A program made the position numbers and the translations under genes. Shown in pieces: positions 1 through 6,314 of a stretch of 15,943 nucleotides of DNA (positions within the stretch are counted from its first letter, which is position 1; every line of letters starts with the position of its first letter). The stretch spans positions 1 to 15,943 of the forward strand of contig JAZKYL010000096.1 of NCBI GenBank assembly GCA_045612105.1, given 5' to 3'. The notes beneath the pieces were generated by a model that saw only the letters and a program-made list of their open reading frames with translations, did no database searches and was not told the DNA's origin. The DNA is from SVTX01 sp045612105 (GTDB lineage: Bacteria; Bacillota; Clostridia; Oscillospirales; CAG-272).

Positions 1-172
1 TACAAGATGAAATGGCTACATTTTCATCTTTTTTGCGAGGAAGGTTTTTGCCGAGCCGAGGTTCGCGGAGCGAACCCGCAACAGCAGATTGCTTGCAATC
101 TGCGTAGGTTTTTAGCCTAAAAAGCTCGCCGCCGGAGGCACGCGTGCCCCCGACAAATCAAAATTTGAAGCT
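1..172. repeat. Dispersed repeat copy 1 with a cluster of perfect hairpins
   Basis: Non-coding. Positions 6-20 carry GATGAAATGGCTACA, which recurs at 15873-15887 and, inverted, at 6020-6034. The far end, about 149-170, carries CGACAAATCAAAATTTGAAG, which matches the inverted sequence at about 5915-5933, so both ends of this segment are shared with the 5915-6110 segment. Inside are three perfect palindromes not found in the other copies: GGTTCGC/GCGAACC around GGA (60-76), GCAGATTG/CAATCTGC around CTTG (84-103) and GGCACGCGTGCC (137-148). It lies just downstream of murD. None of the hairpins is followed by a T tract on either strand, so no clear rho-independent terminator for murD is visible. 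The copy is probably cut by the window edge. Confidence 0.6.
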
Positions 173-1597
173 TTACAGCCCTCTTACTATCTCCTTAAAA
201 CAATCTCCCCTATGGGCGAAATCTTTAAAATGATCGAAGCTTGTGCAGGCGGGAGACAGCAGGACGATATCTCCGCTCTCCGCCATATGAGCCGCCGTCA
301 ATACTGCCTCGCGGAAATCGTCGATATGCTTGACAACAACGCTCTTCGGGTCATATTCGGGGCATTTTTCTATTGCGTCGAGGATCTTCGGAGCCGCCAC
401 TCCCGTGACGACAGCCGCCTTGACACGGGTACATACGTCATATGCCAGACCGTCAAAGGGCACGTTTTTGTCCTCACCGCCAAGGATGATAATGGGGGCT
501 TTTGGAAGTGCGGACAATGCCGCCGCAGTCCTTGTGGGGCTTGAATCTATGGAGCTGTTATAATATCTCACTCCGCCCTTTTCTCTGACCAACTCAAGTC
601 TGTGTTCAACACCGCCGAAGCTTGCAGCCACCTCACGCACGGTCTCGTTTGAAACGTATCCGCGTGTGATAGCGATAGCCGCCATATAATTTTCAACGTT
701 ATGTCTGCCGGGGATGAGGATATCCGCAGTGTGAAGTATCTCTTCTCTGTTCTCGCCTTCGTCAAAGTAAATAATACCGCTGTCCTCATATATCGCCTTG
801 CAATTCTCTTTAAAGGAAGGCACGATTTCGGAGTACGAGCTTTTTTTCGATGAGAAATAGGTCACGGGCAGATCGCTATTCTTGGCAATTTCTCGCGTCA
901 CATCGTTCTCGGCATTAGCCACCAGCATTGTAACGCCCTCGTGCCGGCAGATATTGCACTTGGCTGTTATGTATTCGTCCATATCCACGTGCCAATTTAG
1001 GTGATTTGGTGTGATATTGGTAATGATCGCTCTCTTCGGCGACTGTCTCATAGTCTGGAGCTGAAAGCTTGAAAGCTCAACCACCGCTACGTCATCCTCG
1101 GTCATTTCAAACACAAGCGGAAGCAGAGGCGCGCCGATATTGCCGCCCACGTAGGCTCTGTGACCGCTCTTTCTCTTTTCAATATCTAAGAAAAGATGAG
1201 TCAGGGTGGTTGTGGTGGTCTTTCCGTCAGAACCGGTGATGCCGAATATGGGGCATGGGCAAATTTCAAAGAAAAGCTCCATTTCACTGCTAAGCTCAGC
1301 TCCTCTTTCAGTAGCCGACTTTATTTCGGGCAGATCGTGACGAAACCCGGGAGAGCGGAATATAAAATCGCCGTCAAGCCCTTCGAGGTATCTCTCTCCG
1401 ACTACGAATTCTGCGCCTTTTACGGCAAGCGATTTCGCAAAATCGTCGTCAAGCACCTTCTCGTTTTTATCCCTCACGGTGACGTATGCCCCCGCAGAGA
1501 TAAGCATCTCGGCAAGGGGCTTATTGGATCTTGCAAAGCCCAGCACCTGACACTTTTTATTCTCAAATTTATTTTTCAAATACGCTGTGATATTCAA
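173..1597 (-). CDS. murD: UDP-N-acetylmuramoylalanine--D-glutamate ligase (MurD)
   Basis: Cytoplasmic Mur ligase that adds D-glutamate to UDP-MurNAc-L-Ala using ATP in peptidoglycan precursor synthesis. An N-terminal Rossmann-like domain (VLGFARSN near residue 20) is followed by the ATP-binding loop GITGSDGKT (residues 119-127). The central-domain stretch ITNITPNHLNWH comes next, then YITAK with the lysine expected to be carbamylated, the HNVENYMAA motif and a C-terminal ligase domain. At 474 residues it is slightly longer than typical. The frame is open from an ATG at 1615, but a good Shine-Dalgarno GGAGGT lies inside that stretch, five bases before a TTG at 1597, so TTG is the likely start. 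The Asn in TPNHLNW stands where SPDHLDW-type Asp is common in the family. The gene is not in a dcw cluster here; it stands alone, divergent from the topoisomerase gene. Confidence 0.95.
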   Translation of the reverse strand: MNITAYLKNKFENKKCQVLGFARSNKPLAEMLISAGAYVTVRDKNEKVLDDDFAKSLAVKGAEFVVGERYLEGLDGDFIFRSPGFRHDLPEIKSATERGAELSSEMELFFEICPCPIFGITGSDGKTTTTTLTHLFLDIEKRKSGHRAYVGGNIGAPLLPLVFEMTEDDVAVVELSSFQLQTMRQSPKRAIITNITPNHLNWHVDMDEYITAKCNICRHEGVTMLVANAENDVTREIAKNSDLPVTYFSSKKSSYSEIVPSFKENCKAIYEDSGIIYFDEGENREEILHTADILIPGRHNVENYMAAIAITRGYVSNETVREVAASFGGVEHRLELVREKGGVRYYNSSIDSSPTRTAAALSALPKAPIIILGGEDKNVPFDGLAYDVCTRVKAAVVTGVAAPKILDAIEKCPEYDPKSVVVKHIDDFREAVLTAAHMAESGDIVLLSPACTSFDHFKDFAHRGDCFKEIVRGL

Positions 1598-1629
1598 AAT
1601 GACCTCCAAGCACATAATATGCTATTATA

Positions 1630-1658
1630 ATTATATAATATTTAAAGCGGAGTTGCAA
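1630..1658 (-). promoter_or_regulatory. murD promoter (sigma-A type)
   Basis: Read on the minus strand: -35 TTGCAA (1653-1658), a 17-bp spacer, and -10 TATAAT (1630-1635). A second TATAAT lies at 1624-1629 but would give a 23-bp spacer. Transcription would start near 1622, leaving a leader of about 25 nt before the TTG start at 1597. Confidence 0.7.
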
Positions 1659-1728
1659 GAGATTTTCGATGAAATTCTAAAACTTTTTGTAAACAAACGC
1701 AAAAATCGACATTTTCGTCAAAATTGCC

Positions 1729-1759
1729 ACTTTTCAAAGCGAAAAGTTTGTGGTATAAT
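1729..1759 (+). promoter_or_regulatory. Promoter of the topoisomerase-BMC-G1PDH unit, with an inverted repeat over the -35
   Basis: -10 TATAAT (1754-1759), a 17-bp spacer and a weak -35 TTTTCA (1731-1736, 4 of 6 matches). A perfect 7-bp inverted repeat, ACTTTTC/GAAAAGT with a 5-bp centre, spans 1729-1747 and so covers the -35 and part of the spacer. It could be an operator or simply a chance AT-rich dyad. Confidence 0.5.
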
Positions 1760-1810
1760 TAAGATTGAATAATTGTGTACGAATCTAACTCTGAAAGGAA
1801 AATCATTTCC

Positions 1811-3817
1811 ATGGCTGATAATAAAACTAAAGCCCCCCAGCACTACAACGACCAAAGTATTCGCGCTCTGAAGGGTGCCGACCGTGTGCGTAAGCGCCCT
1901 GCGGTAATCTTCGGTTCGGACGGACTTGAGGGCTGTGAGCATTCATATTTTGAAATACTTTCCAACTCGGTCGACGAGGCGAGAGAGGGTCACGGCAACG
2001 AAATATTGACCATTCTCCACCCCGACAAGAGCCTGACCGTTGACGACCACGGACGCGGTGTTCCCCTCGGCTACAACGAAAAGGAGCAGAGATGGAACTG
2101 GGATCTTATTTACTGCGAGCTTTACGCGGGCGGTAAGTACGATAACAACAACGGCTCTTCGGCTTACGAATACTCTCTTGGACTTAACGGTCTGGGTGCC
2201 TGCGCTACACAGTATTCGTCCGAATTTATGGACGTCTACTCTTACGACGGCAAGTTCGAACGTCATATCGCCTTCAGAAAGGGCGAGCCCGTGACGGGTC
2301 AGCTTGAGGAGAGGGAGCTTGACAGAAAAGAAAAAAGAACCGGTACTATCATTCATTGGCGTCCCGACACAGACGTATTTACCGACATTAACATCACCCC
2401 CGAGCGTATCAAGGAGATCCTTCACCGCCAGGCAGTAGTCAACGCGGGAATTTCATTCCTTTTTAGGTATGTAAACAACGATGGTGAGAAGATCGAGGAA
2501 AAGTACCTTTATGAAAATGGAATTTCCGATTATATCAAGGAGATCGTCGGCGACAGCGCGCAGACCGAGCCCGTGCTCTGGCACCTTGAGACTCAGGGTC
2601 GCGACCGTGACGATAAGGATGAGTACAAGCTGAAGGCTGACGTCTCATTCTGCTTTTCCAACACCACAAACCGACTTGAATATTACCACAACTCCAGCTT
2701 TCTGGAGCACGGCGGTTCTCCCGACAAGGCGGTCAAAAAGGCATTTACATTTGCTATCGACAAATACCTGAAATCATCGGGAAAATATACCAAAAACGAA
2801 TCAAACATCACTTTTGCCGATATTGAGGACTGTCTCGTGCTTGTAAGCAACAGCTTCTCGACTATGACGTCCTACGAAAACCAGACCAAAAAGGCGATCA
2901 CAAACACCTTCATTTACGAAGCGATGAACGAATTTCTCCGCACAAATCTGGAGATCTACTTCATTGAGCATCCTATGGAGGCTGAAAAGATCGGTGGACA
3001 GGTGCTTGTCAACAAGAGAAGCCGTGAGTCTGCGGAAAAGGAAAGGTTGAACGTTAAAAAGAAGCTTTCGGGAACCATTGATATCGCAAACCGTGTTGAA
3101 AAATTCGTCAACTGCCGTTCCAAAGACCCGACGCTTCGCGAGCTCTACATCGTTGAGGGAGACTCGGCTCTGGGCTCCTGTAAAATGGGACGCGACTCGG
3201 AATTCCAGGCGATCATTCCCGTAAGAGGTAAGACTCTGAACTGTCTTAAAGCCGATTACGACCGAATCTTCAAGAGCGAGATCATCACAGACCTTCTGAA
3301 GGTCATAGGCTGCGGCGTTGAGATAGAGAGCAAGAAAAAGGGAGACATACTTCCCTTTGACCTCGATTCTCTCCGTTGGTCAAAGATAATAATTTGTACC
3401 GATGCCGACGAGGACGGCTTCCAGATCAGAACTCTGCTTCTGACTATGTTCTACCGTCTCCTTCCCACGCTCTTAAAGGAAAAGAGAGTCTTTATTGCGG
3501 AAACTCCTCTTTTTGAGATAACTACAAAGGATAAGACCTATTTCGCATTCGACGAATTCGAAAAAGCCGACATTCTTAAAGAGCTTGGTTCAAAAAAATA
3601 CACTCTTCAGCGTTCCAAGGGTCTTGGTGAAAACGACGCGGATATGATGTGGGAGACCACCATGAATCCCGCCACCCGACGTCTTATCGCCGTAGTCCCC
3701 GCCGACGAAAGAGCCACCGAGGAGATCTTCGACACCCTCCTTGGCGACAATCTCCCCGCGAGAAAGGCGTTTATCGCCGCTCACGGTCGCGAGTATATGA
3801 AGGATATTGACGCTTAA
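1811..3817 (+). CDS. Type IIA DNA topoisomerase subunit B (GyrB/ParE-like)
   Basis: ATPase and TOPRIM subunit of a gyrase or topoisomerase IV type enzyme; it needs an A/ParC partner to pass DNA strands. The GHKL ATPase domain shows E48 and N52 in EILSNSVDEA, D79HGRG and the lid-like SLGLNGLGA. The TOPRIM domain shows EGDSALGS with E449 and DADEDG with D531 and D533, followed by the C-terminal QRSKGLGE region. At 668 residues it is somewhat longer than typical GyrB (about 640). The frame is open from a GTG at 1775, but GAAAGGA at 1793-1799 sits 11 nt before the ATG at 1811, which also begins the conserved stretch. Several usually invariant positions differ: RPAVIFGS for RPGMYIGS, SALGS for SAGGS, and DADEDGFQIR for DADVDGAHIR. 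This places it in a divergent clostridial GyrB/ParE branch. No gyrA or parC follows; a BMC gene does. Confidence 0.88.
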   Translation: MADNKTKAPQHYNDQSIRALKGADRVRKRPAVIFGSDGLEGCEHSYFEILSNSVDEAREGHGNEILTILHPDKSLTVDDHGRGVPLGYNEKEQRWNWDLIYCELYAGGKYDNNNGSSAYEYSLGLNGLGACATQYSSEFMDVYSYDGKFERHIAFRKGEPVTGQLEERELDRKEKRTGTIIHWRPDTDVFTDINITPERIKEILHRQAVVNAGISFLFRYVNNDGEKIEEKYLYENGISDYIKEIVGDSAQTEPVLWHLETQGRDRDDKDEYKLKADVSFCFSNTTNRLEYYHNSSFLEHGGSPDKAVKKAFTFAIDKYLKSSGKYTKNESNITFADIEDCLVLVSNSFSTMTSYENQTKKAITNTFIYEAMNEFLRTNLEIYFIEHPMEAEKIGGQVLVNKRSRESAEKERLNVKKKLSGTIDIANRVEKFVNCRSKDPTLRELYIVEGDSALGSCKMGRDSEFQAIIPVRGKTLNCLKADYDRIFKSEIITDLLKVIGCGVEIESKKKGDILPFDLDSLRWSKIIICTDADEDGFQIRTLLLTMFYRLLPTLLKEKRVFIAETPLFEITTKDKTYFAFDEFEKADILKELGSKKYTLQRSKGLGENDADMMWETTMNPATRRLIAVVPADERATEEIFDTLLGDNLPARKAFIAAHGREYMKDIDA

Positions 3818-3886
3818 ATTGGTTTTTTCGAAAAATCGCTTTCCCTCATCGAAAACTAATCAAAAAAACGGACAATAAAAATAACT

Positions 3887-4600
3887 ATGGATAACGTATT
3901 TAACAAAAATTGCACTCTTCCCGAATTCGTGGGAACGACGGTGCTTGATACCGTGGGACTTGTGATCCCCGGAATAGATCCCTCCCTCCGTGCGGAAATG
4001 AAGCTTCCCGAGGACATAAAAGCTCTCGGTCTTATCAGCTCGCGCACGGGCGCGGCGGGTCAGCTTTGCGCCGTTGACGAGGCGGTGAAAAACACCAACG
4101 CAGTCCTCGTTTCCGCCGAGCTTCCCAGAGACACCAAGGGCTGGGGCGGACACGGAAACTATATTGTCATCGGCGGCAGAGATGTCAGTGACGCGCGACG
4201 CGCCGTTGAAATTGCCCTTGAGCTGACAAAGAGAAATGCGGGAGAGGTCTACATCAACTCTGCTGGCCATCTTGAGTTCGCTTATTCTCCAAGATCGGGC
4301 GAGGTACTATCGCAATTCTTTGGAGTGCCTGAAGGCAGAGCCTTTGGATTTATGGCGGGCTCCCCTGCGGCTATCGGTCTGGTCATGGCAGACGCGGCAG
4401 TTAAGAGCTCCGACGTGCAGATAGTAAAATATATGACTCCCGACCGCGGAACAAGCCACTCAAACGAGGTCATAATCGCCTTCACAGGAGACACAGACGC
4501 AGTTAAAAGCGCAGTGCTTCGCGGCAGAGAGATCGGCATCGAGCTGATCACCACAATGGGAGAGTACCCGAAGGGACCATCCACACCTTATTTGTGTTAA
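3887..4600 (+). CDS. Bacterial microcompartment shell protein, tandem-BMC trimer type (PduB-like)
   Basis: Predicted trimeric pseudohexamer tile (BMC-T) of a protein microcompartment shell, forming a metabolite pore. Its 237 residues align from memory with PduB over nearly the full length: TLPEFVGTT, DTVGLVIPGID, the LGLISSRTGAAGQ stretch, DEAVKNTN, ELPRDTKGWGGHG, GGRDVSDARR, the AGHLEFAYS region, GSPAAIGLVMAD and SSDVQIVKY. Two BMC folds are evident, about residues 20-115 and 125-230. The length fits the short PduB' form, so the N-terminal extension that links PduB to cargo appears to be absent. The gene lies 69 nt after the topoisomerase gene with no terminator or promoter seen between them; its RBS is weak. 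It lies against the downstream dehydrogenase gene, suggesting translational coupling. No other shell gene (BMC-H or BMC-P) is in the window, so the rest of any shell must be elsewhere or absent. Confidence 0.9.
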   Translation: MDNVFNKNCTLPEFVGTTVLDTVGLVIPGIDPSLRAEMKLPEDIKALGLISSRTGAAGQLCAVDEAVKNTNAVLVSAELPRDTKGWGGHGNYIVIGGRDVSDARRAVEIALELTKRNAGEVYINSAGHLEFAYSPRSGEVLSQFFGVPEGRAFGFMAGSPAAIGLVMADAAVKSSDVQIVKYMTPDRGTSHSNEVIIAFTGDTDAVKSAVLRGREIGIELITTMGEYPKGPSTPYLC

Positions 4601-4605
4601 TTTAT

Positions 4606-5865
4606 ATGGAAATTAAAGATTTGCTTATCGGAAAAGACTCTTGTGAATGTGAAATGGCGCACAAGTGTCCCATAGATCACGTTATAATTGGCGAAGACGC
4701 CTGCGATGAATTACCTCGAATCACCGAGAACTATGAAAGCATCCTGCTCGTTGCCGACAAAAACACTTATCGCGTTTGCGGTGAATTGGTTGCCGCAAAG
4801 CTTGGTGACAGACTTGCAGACACCCTCGTTTTTGCCACCGAGGGTATTCTCGTTCCCAACGAGATCGCAATAGATGAGCTTCAGAGCCACGTGAGCGATG
4901 AAACTGACCTTATCATCGGTGTCGGCTCGGGTGTTATCAACGATCTCTGCAAAATAGTCAGCTTCAGAAACAAGCTTCCCTACTACATAGTCGCAACCGC
5001 TCCTTCAATGGACGGATATGCTTCCAAGGGCTCGGCGCTCATTCTTGACGGAATTAAGGTAACTCTTAACGCAAACGTTCCTAAAGCCATAATTGCCGAC
5101 GTTAACGTCCTTGCCAACGCGCCCTTTGAGATGATTCAAGCGGGTTACGGCGACATAATCGGAAAATATTCCTGCCTTAATGACTGGAGACTTTCGGCAC
5201 TCGTCAGCGGTGAATATCTCTGCTCCTTCGTTATGAACGCTACTTATGAGACGGTTGAAACCACCGTTTCTCTTGCCGACGGCATAAAAGAGCGTGACCG
5301 CAAAGCCATAGGCGCGCTTATGGAAGCGTTGGTTGCGGTTGGAATACTTATGGCATACGTTGGTAACTCCCGTCCCGCCTCGGGTAGTGAGCATCATCTC
5401 TCCCACTATTTTGAGATCGTGGGAATCGAGAGACACGAGGAATATCTCGCCCACGGAATCGACGTCTGCTTCTCGGCTATTGAGACCGCGAAAATTCGTG
5501 AACAGCTTCTTGCCATCGAAGATATTTCTTCTTACGAATACAAATTCGACCGCAAGGCTTACGAAGAAAATATCCGCCGCATCTACGGCAGCGTTGCCGA
5601 CGAGGTTATAGCCCTCCAGAACAAAATGGGATGGTACGACATCGACCGAGTTTCGGTCTACAAGGAAAAGTGGTCTGAAATCAAGGCTATTCTTGCCGAT
5701 TGCCCCTCCTCCTCAGAAATGCTCTCCCTCTGCGAGAAGGTGGGCTTGAATTACGAGACTTACACCTCCCTTTACGGCGACAAAAAGATCGCCGATGCAC
5801 TCCTCTACGCCAAAGACCTCAAGGACAGATACTCCGTGCTTTGGATGAATTATGATCTTCGATAA
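4606..5865 (+). CDS. egsA: sn-glycerol-1-phosphate dehydrogenase (AraM/EgsA family)
   Basis: NAD(P)H-dependent enzyme interconverting dihydroxyacetone phosphate and sn-glycerol-1-phosphate; member of the iron-type alcohol dehydrogenase/dehydroquinate synthase fold. The family N-terminal Cys/His stretch (CECEMAHKCP) is followed by the nucleotide-binding IIGVGSGVIND (near residue 105) and TAPSMDGYAS. Metal ligands are expected at D182 in GYGDIIGKY, at H264 or H267 in SEHHLSHY, and at H283 in AHGID. About 419 residues, close to family length. Two starts are possible: ATG 4606 (chosen; five bases after the shell-gene stop) or GTG 4594, which would overlap the shell gene. Neither has a close SD, so coupling to the shell gene is likely. 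No amphipathic extension resembling an encapsulation peptide is evident at either end. In Bacillus the homologue makes heptaprenylglyceryl phosphate precursors; a microcompartment role here is inference. Confidence 0.9.
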   Translation: MEIKDLLIGKDSCECEMAHKCPIDHVIIGEDACDELPRITENYESILLVADKNTYRVCGELVAAKLGDRLADTLVFATEGILVPNEIAIDELQSHVSDETDLIIGVGSGVINDLCKIVSFRNKLPYYIVATAPSMDGYASKGSALILDGIKVTLNANVPKAIIADVNVLANAPFEMIQAGYGDIIGKYSCLNDWRLSALVSGEYLCSFVMNATYETVETTVSLADGIKERDRKAIGALMEALVAVGILMAYVGNSRPASGSEHHLSHYFEIVGIERHEEYLAHGIDVCFSAIETAKIREQLLAIEDISSYEYKFDRKAYEENIRRIYGSVADEVIALQNKMGWYDIDRVSVYKEKWSEIKAILADCPSSSEMLSLCEKVGLNYETYTSLYGDKKIADALLYAKDLKDRYSVLWMNYDLR

Positions 5866-5881
5866 ATAACTTTACATAAAG

Positions 5882-5914
5882 AAAAAAACCGCTCAATGAG
5901 CGGCATTTCTTTTT
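5882..5914 (+). terminator. Rho-independent terminator of the plus-strand unit
   Basis: An A tract (5882-5888) is followed by CCGCTC, loop AAT, GAGCGG (5889-5903), and a T-rich tail (5906-5914). It begins about 23 nt after the G1P dehydrogenase stop. The A and T runs on both sides would also allow function on the minus strand. Confidence 0.8.
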
Positions 5915-5930
5915 CAAATTTTGATTTGTT

Positions 5931-6285
5931 GGGGACGCGGGGGGACGCGGGGGATGCGTTTGGAACCCTTTTTGATAAAAAAGGTGCGCCAAAAAACTTT
6001 CCCGAAAATTGGTTGAAGGTGTAGCCATTTCATCTTGTAAAACCGTGAGGATTTTGATCAAAGCTCCACTGCTATCGTGTTTCGAGTTTTTTGCATACTC
6101 TTTTGTTTAAAAGGTTTCAAATAAACTTGCAACACGATAGAAGATATACTTCGGTTCAAATCAATACGGTTTCAAATGACAACATTGATGCAATTTTAAC
6201 CTTTTTTGGGGGAAGTTCTTTTGGTTACTTTTCTTTCAAGAAAAGTAACACGCGTCCCCCGCGTCCCCGCTAAATTGCAATTTAA
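5931..6285. mobile_element. MITE-like non-coding segment bounded by inverted repeats
   Basis: The left end carries two tandem copies of GGGGACGCGG (5931-5950) plus a partial third. The right end carries the complement, CGCGTCCCCCGCGTCCCC (6251-6268). Homology of the ends probably extends outward, since AATTTTGATTTGTTGGGG on the left resembles the inverted AATTGCAATTTAGCGGGG on the right. Inside lie the dispersed repeat (copy 2), a CCTTTTT/AAAAAGG hairpin near 5967-5984, and a 26-bp palindrome with 12-bp arms GTTACTTTTCTT/AAGAAAAGTAAC (6224-6249). No transposase and no credible gene is present. Target-site duplications were not identified. Confidence 0.45.
5988..6112 (-). repeat. Dispersed repeat copy 2
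   Basis: Read on the minus strand, this matches 15800-15920 over roughly 120 bp with scattered substitutions: TTTAAA..AAAGAGT, CGATAGCAGTG, a GTG-rich dyad with AAAATCCTCACG, AAGATGAAATGGCTACA, TTCAACCA and GGGAAGTTTTT. The conserved core GATGAAATGGCTACA is at 6020-6034 (inverted). The internal dyad at 6045-6069 is imperfect here but nearly perfect in copy 3. Confidence 0.75.
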
Positions 6286-6314
6286 CGCATTTCGTATCGC
6301 AAATCAAAAATATA

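Noticed and set aside
3818..3886. Terminator or promoter between the topoisomerase and shell genes
   Set aside because: TTTTTCGAAAAA near 3830 is a palindrome without a loop or GC stem, and no paired -35/-10 boxes are seen.
4594..4605. GTG at 4594 as the start of the dehydrogenase
   Set aside because: Possible, but it adds only four non-conserved residues and has no better SD than ATG 4606; kept as an alternative.
6224..6249. 26-bp palindrome as terminator of the lipoprotein gene
   Set aside because: There is no T tract after it in the minus-strand direction and it is about 65 bp past the stop; it looks like part of the repeat element.
5819..6273. Two small ORFs (80 aa minus, 60 aa plus) in the 5866-6314 intergenic region
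   Set aside because: They lie across repeat sequence and the terminator, have no good SD, and their peptides are low-complexity translations of the repeats.
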